A stretch of DNA of 64,000 nucleotides from Changchengzhania lutea (GCF_006974145.1 NZ_CP039456.1:2852499-2916498), one strand, 5' to 3'. Positions 37,361 through 47,709 are shown, counted from the first letter of the stretch. A program made the numbers and translations. Notes: generated by a model from the sequence alone, not told the origin.

Positions 37361-37462
37361 GGAAACATTAGAACCTTAACTTATTTTTAGCACACTTTGA
37401 TAAATTTTAAAGTGCATAAAGATTAAACTATTTGAATGGAGTTAATTTAAATAATCTGTATA

Positions 37463-38950
37463 ATGAAGACTAATATCTTGATATCCTTTTGTGTTCTATT
37501 ATTTCTCATATCATTTTCTTGTAAGGAGCAGGAGAAACAAGTTGCGGAGATCGAGGTAAAGAAGCCCCTTAACGTCGTACTGATTTTGACTGATGATCAA
37601 GGTGCTCATCTCTCAGCCTTAGGAACGCCAGAGATTTCAACTCCTCATGTAGATGCCTTGGCAAAGAACGGAATTTTGTTTACAAATGCCTTTGCTGTTG
37701 TACCATCATGCTCGCCAAGTCGAAGTTCAATCATGACGGGTATGTATCCGCATGCCAACGGGCATTGGAGAAATACGATTACGCCAGAACTGTCTGATGA
37801 TGATAAAGAATTTACTCGTGAAGGCTCTAGAATAGATAAGGTCGGGATTCATGAATACATCAAGACACTTCCTGAAGTGCTTCAAGATAACGGTTATTAT
37901 ACGGCAATAACCCAAAAGTTTCATATGAGTCCACCGTGGAAATTTCCTTATAATGGCAGAAACGCCATTCAGAATAATCACAATGATTTTAAAAAGGTCA
38001 TTTCTGATTTTATTTTTGAAGCGGGAGATAAGCCATTCTTTTTCCAAACGAATATTGCTCCACCACATCGAAATTTAGATAAACATATGGACGATTTTCC
38101 AAATTTTCTTCCAAACAAAGATAGTATTGCCGTGCCTGAATATTTGGCCGATACACCAAAAATGCGAGAGGATCTGGCAAAATATTATGGCTCCGTACAA
38201 TTGGCCGATGCTTGTGCAGGAAGCATCATTGAAACACTTAGGGAAAAGGGACTGTTAGAAAATACTCTGATTATTTTTACTGGTGACCAAGGCGAGCCCT
38301 ACCACAGAGCAAAAGCATCGCCCTACTATGCGGGCTTGCACGTACCCTATGTGGCGAGCGGCCCAGGGCTTGAGAGTGGTAAAATATCTGATGCATTGAT
38401 TTCACATATCGATATCATGCCAACGATTTTGGATTATTTAAAAATTGAAATTCCTGAAACTGTTCAGGGTAAATCTTTAAAATCCATTTTTACAGGTGAA
38501 GAAGAAAAAGTTTCGGACAGGGATTATGTATTTGGTGAACATAATTCCCATGGCCCTCCCCGCGTTGAACATTACCCAAGTCGGGTTATTTTTGATGGTC
38601 GATTTTATTATATCCAAAACCTGATGCATCAAAAATCCCATGAACTTCCTGCCGATTTAAGGGTTGAAGAAGCTTGGGGAAACCGCAGCTATCAAGCGAC
38701 CTTGGATGCCAAAGATTCGCACCCTGTACAATATAAACTTTTAAAACTATTGGAATCAGGCCGGCCCTTTGAAGAATTATACGATATGGATAACGACCCA
38801 GGCCAATTGGTCAATCTCGCTGGGACAGAAGAGCATGCAGAAAAACAGCAAGAGCTAAAAAATGCACTTGAAAGTTGGAGAGCGGATTCAGGGGACCTGG
38901 CTGATGACCCGTTGGAGATTAAGACAAGACAAATAAAAGTAGGAGGATAG
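37463..38950 (+). CDS. S1 family sulfatase, heparan N-sulfatase-like, lipoprotein
   Basis: Sulfatase of 495 residues with a lipoprotein signal (ISFSC, Cys20). Motifs: LILTDDQGAH (about 40-49), HVD at about 62, C83-S-P-S-R87, QKFHMSP in place of GKWH (about 150), FTGDQGEPYHRAK (about 273-285) in place of the usual DNG/DHG. The overall pattern (YPHANGHWRN after the modification motif, GDQG) is that of the SGSH-like branch of S1. It starts a + strand unit with another sulfatase, GH43 and a giant DUF5722 gene, under PUL element copy 7. Confidence 0.92.
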   Translation: MKTNILISFCVLLFLISFSCKEQEKQVAEIEVKKPLNVVLILTDDQGAHLSALGTPEISTPHVDALAKNGILFTNAFAVVPSCSPSRSSIMTGMYPHANGHWRNTITPELSDDDKEFTREGSRIDKVGIHEYIKTLPEVLQDNGYYTAITQKFHMSPPWKFPYNGRNAIQNNHNDFKKVISDFIFEAGDKPFFFQTNIAPPHRNLDKHMDDFPNFLPNKDSIAVPEYLADTPKMREDLAKYYGSVQLADACAGSIIETLREKGLLENTLIIFTGDQGEPYHRAKASPYYAGLHVPYVASGPGLESGKISDALISHIDIMPTILDYLKIEIPETVQGKSLKSIFTGEEEKVSDRDYVFGEHNSHGPPRVEHYPSRVIFDGRFYYIQNLMHQKSHELPADLRVEEAWGNRSYQATLDAKDSHPVQYKLLKLLESGRPFEELYDMDNDPGQLVNLAGTEEHAEKQQELKNALESWRADSGDLADDPLEIKTRQIKVGG

Positions 38951-39060
38951 AATAAAGAGAAGAGAGAAGCTAAAAAAGTTAAAAGAGGCAGGAGGGAGGA
39001 GTCTTTTTTATTTCATTTTAAAATTCAGGAAAGCAAACAACCGAGATAATTTATCATTTT

Positions 39061-40557
39061 ATGAAGAATATAAAAAGGGTACTGTGTTATATAACAATCT
39101 TGTGCTATATAGTAAGTTGTAAGGATTTCGATTCGACAGCAACCATGAAACCGAAATATCAAGCAAAAAGACCAAACATTATTTTTATAATGGATGACCA
39201 ACACCGTTATGATGCATTAGGAATGATAAATCCCCAAGTAATAACACCTACTTTAGATAGTTTGGCTAGAAGTGGTATTTTATATAGTCAAGCAGTTTGT
39301 CAAGCACCTATGTGTGTTCCTAGTAGAAACTCAATCATGTTTGGATTGTATCCCAATCAAACAGGTGTCTATACAAATAGTGGTGGCGTCCAAGATTCAT
39401 TAATGCCAGGGAAAACCATGGTACAATATTTTAAGGATGCAGGCTATGAAACGGCTGGTTTCGGAAAAACACATTGGGGAAAATATAAGACAGATACGCG
39501 CGGATTTGAAACAAGATATGTATCCGAAATTCCAGAAAAAGGGGCTATGAGTATGCAAGAAATGAACCCCGAAGCTAAAGTACGGTATGATGCTGAAATC
39601 GAAGCCATGGGTCCGGGAGAAGAAAACAATATTGGTTATTTGGGTTTTACCAGTAAGTTACCTGAAGAGGATCATCGCGATGGATGGGTTACCAAACAGA
39701 CCATCAATTATATTGAAAACCGAAATGATGATAGGCCATTATTCTTATATCTCTCCTATATGAAACCCCATGCTGGTCATAATATCCCAAAAGGCTATGA
39801 AGATATGTATGATTTAGACAGCATGAAGTATGCGCAACAGCCACCTTGGGAGAAGGACTACTCACCACATTCGGCTGGGGTAAATAGAAGAGGACTCTAT
39901 GAAACTTATTGGAAAAATGCTTCTGAAGAAGAATGGAAACTCATGACTATGCGCTATTATGCCAACGTGACCTGGATAGATGATATGATGGGAAGCACAT
40001 TAAAAACAATGAAAGACAAAGGCTTATTGGATAACGCTATTATTGTTTATACCTCCGATCATGGAGAGATGCTAGGGGAACATTATTACCGTTTTAATAA
40101 ATATAATTTATATGATCCTAGTGTAAGAGTGCCTATGATTTTGGCAGGAAGTGCTTTGCCTGATACAACTAAAGAAAATACGGTAAATTCCACACCAACT
40201 GAAAATATTGATATCATGCCTACCCTATTGGATTTGGCGGGCATTACACCAGAGAGGGCATTACCTGGAAAAAACCTTTTCGCAAACAATAACAGAACCG
40301 CCAGTTTCTCTGCACTTCATGAACGCAAAGGAGAGGCCGCATTTATGTGGCGCACCAACACACATAAACTGATTTTAGTATTTAATCGTAAGGAAAACAT
40401 GAACGATTATACTCGTGACAACATTATAACAGGTGAATTTTACAATTTGGAAAAAGACCCAATGGAATGGCTGGATCTCTACGATTCGAAAGAAGTTACA
40501 GAACTTCAAAAGAAATTCACGGATGGATTATTGAAGCATCTTCAGGAAATGGATTAA
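39061..40557 (+). CDS. S1 family sulfatase, lipoprotein
   Basis: Sulfatase of 498 residues with a lipoprotein signal (CYIVSC, Cys20). Motifs: IFIMDDQHRYDALG (about 41-54), C85-V-P-S-R89, FGKTHWGKY (about 140), YTSDHGEMLGEH (about 328-339). It lies 110 bp after the preceding sulfatase, and 48 bp before the GH43 gene. The gap before it (38951-39060) is purine-rich and carries no clear PUL element, so it is probably read through from copy 7. Confidence 0.92.
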   Translation: MKNIKRVLCYITILCYIVSCKDFDSTATMKPKYQAKRPNIIFIMDDQHRYDALGMINPQVITPTLDSLARSGILYSQAVCQAPMCVPSRNSIMFGLYPNQTGVYTNSGGVQDSLMPGKTMVQYFKDAGYETAGFGKTHWGKYKTDTRGFETRYVSEIPEKGAMSMQEMNPEAKVRYDAEIEAMGPGEENNIGYLGFTSKLPEEDHRDGWVTKQTINYIENRNDDRPLFLYLSYMKPHAGHNIPKGYEDMYDLDSMKYAQQPPWEKDYSPHSAGVNRRGLYETYWKNASEEEWKLMTMRYYANVTWIDDMMGSTLKTMKDKGLLDNAIIVYTSDHGEMLGEHYYRFNKYNLYDPSVRVPMILAGSALPDTTKENTVNSTPTENIDIMPTLLDLAGITPERALPGKNLFANNNRTASFSALHERKGEAAFMWRTNTHKLILVFNRKENMNDYTRDNIITGEFYNLEKDPMEWLDLYDSKEVTELQKKFTDGLLKHLQEMD

Positions 40558-40605
40558 AACAATTTCTCTCTATTTTTTTAATGAGTTCATTAACAGAAAA
40601 AAATC

Positions 40606-41931
40606 ATGAATGTTAAATATAGTGTGAGTTTTATTTCAGTGTTAAGTCTATGTCTTCACCTATCAGAAGTTGTGAAAGCGCAAAACCCTATTTCGCCTCC
40701 AGGGATTTATATTGCAGACCCATCAGCAAAGGTTTTTGAAGATGGAACCCTTTATGTTTATGGCTCTACAGATGAAAGCACGACCTACTATTGTTCAGGT
40801 AAGCATGACATTTTACATACAGAAAATATGATGGATTGGCATCTAACCGAAAATGTATTTGCTTCCAAAGAAACCAACGACCAAGTACCTTATAATGATG
40901 CCGTATTATTTGCACCAGATGCTATCAAGAAAAATGATACGTATTATCTATATTATTGCCAACCAGATATAAATGCACCAGAAGGTGTGGCTACTTCCAA
41001 AAGTCCATTGGGACCTTTTACAAATGGTGAAAAAATAGATTTAAAAGGCCACAATCAAATAGACCCTTCGGTTTTTATAGATGATAATGGTACTGCCTAT
41101 TATGTATGGGGACAATTTAGTCTTAAAATAGCGAAGCTTAATCCTGATATGAAAACCATTGACCCGTTGACCCTTCAAAAGGATATTATTACAGAAAAAA
41201 ATCATTTTTTTCACGAAGGTGCTTACCTTACCAAACGAAAGGATCTTTATTATTTAGTTTACTCAGATATTAGTAGGGAAGATAAACCCACCTGTTTAGG
41301 CTATGCCACCAGTTCCTCTCCTTTTGGTCCTTATACGTATGGTGGTGTCATTATAGACAATAATGGTTCCAATCCTGGTAATTGGAACAATCATGGTTCT
41401 ATTGCATCATTTAATGACCAATGGTATGTATTTTATCATCGTTCAACACATGGGGTTCGAACGATGAGAAAAGCCTGTGTTGAGAAAATAACTTTTCTGG
41501 ATGATGGCTCTATTCCCGAAGTAGAAATGACCTCTCAAGGTGCAGGTTTACCAATTAAAGCAAAAAATAAAGTTGACGCCGCTTCGGCTTGTCTATTACA
41601 AGGCAACGTTCTTATTGAGAAGGCATCTGAAGCGAATGAAATTCTTTCTAAGTTTAAAAATAAGGATGCTGCTATTTATAAATATTTAGATTTTGGAGAT
41701 GGTATTGCTTCCATAAAAATTCATGTAAAATCTATTTCAGGTGGCCAATTAAATATTTATTCTGATAAACCTTGGCATAAAAAATTGGCAACCTTGATGC
41801 TTGAGCCGAATAAGGATTGGCACACCATTACGGTTCCAGTAAAAAATGAAACTGGCATTCACGCTCTATGGTTTGAGGCCTCAGGAGCCGAAGGGGAATT
41901 ATTTGAAATAGATTGGTTTCAGTTTAATTAA
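40606..41931 (+). CDS. GH43 glycosidase with CBM6, secreted
   Basis: The protein has 441 residues and a Sec signal peptide ending VVKAQ (about residue 26). The five-bladed propeller shows the full GH43 triad: Asp38 in IADPSAK (base), Asp153 in IDPSVF (pKa modulator) and Glu204 in FHEGAYL (acid). The last 120 residues (from about 320) are a CBM6-like module ending WHTITVPVKNETGIHALWFE...IDWFQF. GH43 enzymes remove xylose or arabinose; beta-xylosidase activity would suit ulvan, which contains xylose, but the subfamily cannot be fixed by eye. It is co-directional with the sulfatases before and the DUF5722 gene after it. Confidence 0.9.
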   Translation: MNVKYSVSFISVLSLCLHLSEVVKAQNPISPPGIYIADPSAKVFEDGTLYVYGSTDESTTYYCSGKHDILHTENMMDWHLTENVFASKETNDQVPYNDAVLFAPDAIKKNDTYYLYYCQPDINAPEGVATSKSPLGPFTNGEKIDLKGHNQIDPSVFIDDNGTAYYVWGQFSLKIAKLNPDMKTIDPLTLQKDIITEKNHFFHEGAYLTKRKDLYYLVYSDISREDKPTCLGYATSSSPFGPYTYGGVIIDNNGSNPGNWNNHGSIASFNDQWYVFYHRSTHGVRTMRKACVEKITFLDDGSIPEVEMTSQGAGLPIKAKNKVDAASACLLQGNVLIEKASEANEILSKFKNKDAAIYKYLDFGDGIASIKIHVKSISGGQLNIYSDKPWHKKLATLMLEPNKDWHTITVPVKNETGIHALWFEASGAEGELFEIDWFQFN

Positions 41932-41964
41932 TTCCATTATATGACCTTGATCAGTAAACCATAA

Positions 41965-41980
41965 CAGGTTAGTGCAGGGT
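41965..41980 (+). promoter_or_regulatory. PUL element copy 8, upstream of giant DUF5722 gene 42026
   Basis: Reads CAGGTTAGTGCAGGGT, 45 bp before the ATG at 42026. It has two differences from the conserved half GTACAGGAT, so it is weaker than copies 1, 2, 5, 6 and 7. Confidence 0.45.
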
Positions 41981-42025
41981 ACGATTTACAGATTGAAGTC
42001 TTAATTTTATTAAAAATTTTTAATC

Positions 42026-45000
42026 ATGAAAGAAAAATTATGCTTCCTCTTTTCAATTTTGAGCCTTACAATATATGCTCAAAATATTACACTAGAACTA
42101 AATCCCAGTCTTAAAAATCAAATGAACATCACTGAAAATCCCATGGGAACTTATGATATACAAACCTTGGGTGGTGATCCTTGGATCGTTACGCGACCCG
42201 TGGAAACCTATGATCCCAATCAGGTTTATGTAATAAGCTTTGATTACATCGCAACAAATGGACTGGATAATTTTCAGATTTTTTATGGAGCTCCAATAAA
42301 TCCAACAAATAGAAGAAGGGATTTTGGCAGTCTGGCACCTTCAACAGAATACACGACTTTTAAGGCTTTTATGAAATATGAGGTGGGCAACTGGAGTATT
42401 TTTGATCGCTTTCGCTTTGATTTTGGAAGAGCAGCCGGTCAAAATATTACGGTTAAAAATGTGCGATTAAGAGCAGCACTTCCAGGAGAGGTAGTGCCGT
42501 TGGCTTTGAATTTGGCACGTAGAAATCAGATATCCGTTGTAGAAGATCCAGAAGACACCTATAGTATTTCTAGTTTAGGAACCGACCCATTCATCTATTC
42601 AGAAACAATTACAACCCCATACGATCCTAATAAAGCCTTTGTTTTGGCATTTGATTATACCTCTTCAACAGGACTGGATGATTTACAGATTTTTTATGGA
42701 AAACCCACTAGTCCCGCGAGGCGTGTATTACTAGGCGCTCTTACAGAAGCAAGTTCTAAAACTAATATTTCGGTTCTTATGACCATAAGTGCACCGGTTT
42801 GGGATTCTTTTTATGACGAATTCCGATTTGATTTTGGCAGGTTTGCAGGACAGGATATTACCGTGAGCAATTTGGTGCTTCGAGAGCCCACCAATGCAGA
42901 AAAGAAATTATTAGCACCAAAAGAAATTATTCCAATTGAACTGGATATAAATAACACGAGTGGTGGTCTCAGTGCTACAGAAGTTGAAACAGGATCCTAT
43001 GTTTTAGATACCTCTGGGAATGACCCCTGGATTCGCTCAAAATCCATTGATGTACTATATGATATCGAAGAGTCCTATATTATTTCTTTTGAGTATCGAA
43101 CAGAAACGGTATATAATGAACTGGAAATTTTCTATGGACCACCTATAATTGGAACTCAAAAGTTGAGTGCTGGCGAAATTCCTGTAGCTTCGGACTGGAC
43201 CACATACACGATTAATCCTAGACTTTTGGTTAATAATTTTCAGGATAATGAATGGACGACATTTCGATTCGATTTTGGTAAAAATGAAAATGTGACGAAA
43301 TCCATAGAGGTTAGGAATATCCAAATTAGAAAACCAACAGCTCAAGAATTAGAAGATGAGCAGAATAGCGATAAATTTTTAAGTGTTTTAATAGATCAGG
43401 AATTTAGGGACTATCTCAATACTACCTTTGCCAATACCATCTCATTGGTTAAGGTGGATATGGATATGGTGAATATAACTGGTACGATAACAAACGCCAC
43501 TGAGGAATTTTTTTTGGCAGAGATTGAGCCACATCAATATGGTTTCAATCAATCTGAGTTTAACTTTATCACGCCTATAGCTATTACAAATGACACCTTT
43601 GATATAGACGTTGAACGTTTTATCCAAAAATCTGACCATAATTATGATCGATTATATTCCAGATGGGTCATTGTTAGAAAAACAGGCGAAAGCACATACG
43701 AATATACTTCTAATGCCGTCTGGGCAGGAGACATTTCTGCAATAGCATTAAATAACATAGAAGAAGATAAAGCAAGTTCCATTAAAGGATTGGACGGATT
43801 AGGGCCTTCAACACTCTCTAACTTTTCCGATCTAACTGATCTTGATATAAAAAGCATGAAACTTAATCTGTTGCTTAATGGTGTTTTAAGCCTAAATCCT
43901 ACTGGGCTAACACATGAATTCAATGGAAAGATTTACAATATCAGTCCTGGGTTTGTAACCGGTTTTGACCAACGTATAAAAAGGTTAACAGATAATGGCA
44001 TTAAAGCCGCTTTTGTGCTCTTGATACCTTTAAATATAGGCAATGAAGATTTAAGACGCATCTTTGTGCATCCAGATGCATCCCTTGGATTATACAGTAT
44101 GGCTAATGTTGCCACCGAAGAAGGTGCAGAATATTATGCAGCAGTTGTTGATTTTTTGGCAGAGCGCTATTCAAGACCAGATAAACTTTATGGACGATTG
44201 GATCAATGGATTATTCATAATGAAGTGGACGCCCATACCAATTGGACACATGCAGGTCAAAAACCAGTATCTCTATACACTGAAATATACAACCGCTCCA
44301 TGCGTATGGTGCATTATACGATTAGAAAACACAACCCTTCCGCAAAAGTTTTTGGATCGTTTACCAAACACTGGAATAGTGTTCCCGGTAGCAGTGCCAA
44401 TTTTAAATCCAAAGACATTCTTGATGTTTTGGTACGGTTATCTGTTAAAGAGGAAGATTTTGAATGGGGTATTGGTTGGCATTCATACCCAACCAATTTG
44501 TTTAATCCTAAAGTATGGAATGATGCCGCTGTAAAAACACAGTTAAATTTCGACACCCCTGAGATTACGCCAAAGAATTTGGAAATGATTGATGCGTATG
44601 TTAGACAGAAGGACGTATTATATAATGGCAAAAAAGTAAGGACTATATTGTTATCTGAAAACGGTTTTAGTTCAAACACAGCTAAAAACCCAAACGCCAA
44701 CGAAACCAATCAAGCGGCGGCACTCGCCTATTTCTGGAAGAAAGCAAACTTAAGATTGCCTTCTATAGAAAACATCCAATTGCACAGATGGGTAGATAAC
44801 CCTAATGAAGCTGGACTGGAATTTGGATTGTGGACTGTTTTAGATGGTACAAATGATGGTTTTGATCGCAAAAAAGAAGGCTGGTATGTTTGGGAAGCTG
44901 CTGGTACCGCCAATGAAAATACTGTATTCGATCCTTATAAATCTGTTATAGGAATTAATGATTGGAATGAAATATATAATGATGTTGCTATCGAAGTTAC

Positions 45001-46228
45001 CCCTTATGTTGTCAACATAAGTATTGAAAATTGCGGCAGTAATTTGAATGAACTATTGGTAAGTTTTAATGGGGAATTGAAAATTCCACAACAAGACGGC
45101 TCCTTGATTTTTTATAATGTAGCTTCTAATGTATTGCAGCCCTATACTATTAAAAAAGGCAGTGTTATATTGGCATCAGATGTCCTTAATATTACTGAGG
45201 ATACTGAATTAAATATCAATCTTATTGCAGTTGAAAATGTTTCAGCTAAAGGAATCTCTCCATCAGAAATTGAAATTAATTGGAATTCCAATCTTCAAGA
45301 CTTTCAAGGATTTGTAATTGAAGTAAAGAAAGAAGGTGGTAGCTTTTCAGAATTGGAACGCGTATCGGCAGAAACATTCAGTTATGTTCACAGCGGAGTT
45401 GTAGCTGGAACACGATATTTTTACAGAGTGGCGGCTGAATTGGACGGGGAGACCTTGTCGTGTTATTCCGAAGAAACTTCAGTTATCGCTCCATTCTTAA
45501 TTGCAGATTATAAGGACGGTGATAAGAATAAAACACAGAACAACAAAATAAGACCGCACCTTATCCTAAGAAATGAAGCTGAAAACGCCATCGATTTAAG
45601 CCGGGCCACGGTAAGGTATTGGTTTACCGCAGAAGATGTTTCCACTTTAAGGTTCAAGTTGGATGAAGCCGGTAGTTTAGGGTTGGAAAATGTAAAGGGA
45701 ACCTTTGTGGCTTTAGAAGCACCATTAAATAAGGCTGATTATTACTTGGAACTATCCTTCACTCAAGGAACATCAATTTCTGCCCTTGGTGATTCGGGAG
45801 CGATCAAGACCAAAATTGAAAAATCCAGACCATCACTCTTTGATGAGCTGAACGATTACAGTTATAAAAATGCATCAAGCTTTCAGGAAACCAGAACCAT
45901 CACCGTTTATTGGGACGGAGAACTGGTCTGGGGAGATGAGCCAGGTGAAGCGGAACCATCTACAACCCAATATACGGAGAAGTCACTTTTGTTGACGGTG
46001 TATCCGAATCCGACACAAGGACGAACCAACATTAAATGGGCCGAGAAAATAATCGAGGTGGGCAATTTTGAATTGATAGATTATATGGGGAGTTCTTATA
46101 AGGTAAAACAAAGCAAGGTCAAAGGAGATGAAATATCCTTTCGGTTTTCTGGATTAAGGACCGGGATTTACCTTCTTAAAGGAAGTATCAATGGCCAGGT
46201 AGTAGCACATAGATTATTGATATTATAA
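42026..46228 (+). CDS. Giant secreted DUF5722 protein: three N-terminal modules, catalytic-like domain, FN3, CBM3, T9SS sorting domain
   Basis: The 1400-residue protein has a Sec signal ending IYAQ (about 19). Three related modules of about 140 residues follow (about 20-153, 155-293, 298-440), each with a DPWI/DPFI motif, IFYGxP, FRFDFG and a closing V+N-RLR-P strand. The DUF5722 domain spans about 445-985 with Glu733 in WIIHNEVD and Glu878 in LLSENG. A small beta domain, an FN3 domain (about 1070-1152) and a CBM3 (about 1158-1305: RPHLILRNEAENAIDLSRATVRYWFTAE in pieces, VYWDGELVWGDEP) precede the type IX secretion sorting domain (VYPNPTQGRTNIKW to the end). It is expected at the cell surface. 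CBM3 modules bind cellulose or chitin, which suggests attachment to an algal wall. Confidence 0.88.
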   Translation: MKEKLCFLFSILSLTIYAQNITLELNPSLKNQMNITENPMGTYDIQTLGGDPWIVTRPVETYDPNQVYVISFDYIATNGLDNFQIFYGAPINPTNRRRDFGSLAPSTEYTTFKAFMKYEVGNWSIFDRFRFDFGRAAGQNITVKNVRLRAALPGEVVPLALNLARRNQISVVEDPEDTYSISSLGTDPFIYSETITTPYDPNKAFVLAFDYTSSTGLDDLQIFYGKPTSPARRVLLGALTEASSKTNISVLMTISAPVWDSFYDEFRFDFGRFAGQDITVSNLVLREPTNAEKKLLAPKEIIPIELDINNTSGGLSATEVETGSYVLDTSGNDPWIRSKSIDVLYDIEESYIISFEYRTETVYNELEIFYGPPIIGTQKLSAGEIPVASDWTTYTINPRLLVNNFQDNEWTTFRFDFGKNENVTKSIEVRNIQIRKPTAQELEDEQNSDKFLSVLIDQEFRDYLNTTFANTISLVKVDMDMVNITGTITNATEEFFLAEIEPHQYGFNQSEFNFITPIAITNDTFDIDVERFIQKSDHNYDRLYSRWVIVRKTGESTYEYTSNAVWAGDISAIALNNIEEDKASSIKGLDGLGPSTLSNFSDLTDLDIKSMKLNLLLNGVLSLNPTGLTHEFNGKIYNISPGFVTGFDQRIKRLTDNGIKAAFVLLIPLNIGNEDLRRIFVHPDASLGLYSMANVATEEGAEYYAAVVDFLAERYSRPDKLYGRLDQWIIHNEVDAHTNWTHAGQKPVSLYTEIYNRSMRMVHYTIRKHNPSAKVFGSFTKHWNSVPGSSANFKSKDILDVLVRLSVKEEDFEWGIGWHSYPTNLFNPKVWNDAAVKTQLNFDTPEITPKNLEMIDAYVRQKDVLYNGKKVRTILLSENGFSSNTAKNPNANETNQAAALAYFWKKANLRLPSIENIQLHRWVDNPNEAGLEFGLWTVLDGTNDGFDRKKEGWYVWEAAGTANENTVFDPYKSVIGINDWNEIYNDVAIEVTPYVVNISIENCGSNLNELLVSFNGELKIPQQDGSLIFYNVASNVLQPYTIKKGSVILASDVLNITEDTELNINLIAVENVSAKGISPSEIEINWNSNLQDFQGFVIEVKKEGGSFSELERVSAETFSYVHSGVVAGTRYFYRVAAELDGETLSCYSEETSVIAPFLIADYKDGDKNKTQNNKIRPHLILRNEAENAIDLSRATVRYWFTAEDVSTLRFKLDEAGSLGLENVKGTFVALEAPLNKADYYLELSFTQGTSISALGDSGAIKTKIEKSRPSLFDELNDYSYKNASSFQETRTITVYWDGELVWGDEPGEAEPSTTQYTEKSLLLTVYPNPTQGRTNIKWAEKIIEVGNFELIDYMGSSYKVKQSKVKGDEISFRFSGLRTGIYLLKGSINGQVVAHRLLIL

Positions 46229-46267
46229 ATAAAAATTAAGATTTTTAAAGTTTAAACGAGTTCGTTT

Positions 46268-46277
46268 ATAAATTTAT
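46268..46277. repeat. Left 10-bp target-site duplication of IS4-family element
   Basis: ATAAATTTAT, itself palindromic, is repeated exactly at 47667-47676 on the other side of the element. IS4-family elements commonly produce duplications of about this length. Confidence 0.75.
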
Positions 46278-47666
46278 CACTAGCATCCGAAAGTTTTTAT
46301 AGAAATGTAAAAACCATAGTTTTATCCCAATGTTTTCGTTTAATATATTAGATTACCCAGAAAATAAGTCTGCCTCGAACACCCATTCTGTTTGCGTTGA
46401 AAACGTGACCTTACGCACGCCTTCCCTTACGTGGTTGCATACGTAATCCAGTGATAGATAGTGATACAGGCAAAATCTAATTTTTTCTGATAAATTGGAA
46501 AAAGCAACTGCTTTTTTGGAGATAGTTCGTTTTATGAGCTCTAAGAGCAGATAATTTATCAGGGCTACATATATTTGGGACTTTACTGCATTTTCACTGG
46601 TTCCCCAAAAGGTCTTTACCTGTAGGTTTTGTTTTAAGGCTTTAAAAAACAGTTCTATGTCCCAACGTTTCTTGTACAGTTCCGCAATGGTACCGTGCTC
46701 CCAGTCAAGTTGGTTTGTAACAATGGCTATCACTTTGTTTTCATCTTCTTTACAGCCGTGTGCCAATCTTAGTTTTTGTCCTGAAATCCCTGTTTCCATT
46801 GCCTTGTTTGAAGTCAGTTGGATTATTTCATCTTTCAGTATATTTTGGTCAACATGATCTGGCAGTTCCAGTTCTTCTATCGTTTGGTACAACGTATTGG
46901 ACTTGATCCTGGTAACAAATACATTTTCTGCCTTTATCCTGTTGAGCATCAATTCAAAATCAAAATAAGCCCTATCTTCAACTATAATGGTGTCTTTAGG
47001 ATAAATCAATTGCTTTAACCCATATCTGTCGTGCACCTTTGCTTCTGTAATATTTACCACATCTGGTATCATTAAATTGTAATCCCAACTTGTATGTAAT
47101 TTAATGCCCCCTTTTGCTGTCCGAAACTCTGCCCAATCAAACATGGCCAAACATAAGGATATCGTTGAGCTATCTATTAGTTTAACAACCTTGCCCTTGA
47201 TCTCTTGTATAATGTGCGTGTTATGATGTTGTTTCAGTACCGATTTATAGTGGCTCAATAAACGATAATGCAAACTCTCAAACACCTGCCAGTCCCTGTT
47301 TTTATTGCCATCGCCCATTGTGGAACGCGCTGGGCCTTGGCGCAGGCCCCAAGTCGTTTATGAAAATTTCGCTTACTCCAATCCCTGCCGATATATCATT
47401 CAAGCTCTGGCACTTATTGAGCTGTCCGAAAGTTAGTGCTACAAACTGATCGTATGTTCTGTATTTATGAACACCTTTGTCCGTTTTGTAAGTATTTGTG
47501 CAACTTTTAATTAACCAAGGTGGTACTAAATCTAATATTTGTCGAATTATTGGTTTATTGGTATTTTTGTTTCGCCTGAAGGGCCCCATATTTGAAAAGT
47601 TTTTCGTAGAACCCTAAAATAAGGGATTCTGAGGGCTTTTTAAAATAGCGACTTTCAGATGCTAGT
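46278..47666 (-). mobile_element. IS4-family insertion sequence, about 1.39 kb
   Basis: The ends are 16-bp inverted repeats, ACTAGCATCCGAAAGT (46279-46294) and ACTTTCAGATGCTAGT (47651-47666), with one mismatch. They enclose a single transposase reading region on the - strand and are flanked by the direct repeat ATAAATTTAT. The element lies between two giant DUF5722 genes and separates the first from its terminator at 47679. The transposase is frameshifted, so the copy is probably inactive on its own. Confidence 0.88.
46353..47589 (-). pseudogene. IS4-family transposase, split by a +1 frameshift
   Basis: Two overlapping frames encode one protein: the N-terminal DUF4372 part (47302-47589, ending ...INDLG then out of phase) and the DDE catalytic part (46353-47318: LIDSSTISL with the first Asp, VEDRAYFDF with the second, KRWDIELFFKALKQ with the YREK-like Glu). 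Reading one G fewer in the GGGG run (C4 on the + strand at 47347-47350) gives an uninterrupted NDLGLRQGPARSTMGDGNKNR that joins both frames. So one extra base caused the break. Programmed frameshifting is not usual for IS4, and I treat it as a pseudogene. Confidence 0.85.
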
Positions 47667-47676
47667 ATAAATTTAT
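47667..47676. repeat. Right 10-bp target-site duplication of IS4-family element
   Basis: ATAAATTTAT, identical to 46268-46277, directly abuts the right inverted repeat. Confidence 0.75.
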
Positions 47677-47678
47677 AA

Positions 47679-47709
47679 AAGGTTGTGGAAAATTCCATAA
47701 CCTTTTTTT
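47679..47709 (+). terminator. Rho-independent terminator, cut off from its gene by the IS
   Basis: AAGGTTGTGGAA (47679-47690) pairs with TTCCATAACCTT (47693-47704) over 12 positions with one G-T pair, followed by a T tract. It would have stood about 50 bp after the 42026-46228 gene before the IS inserted. Confidence 0.75.
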
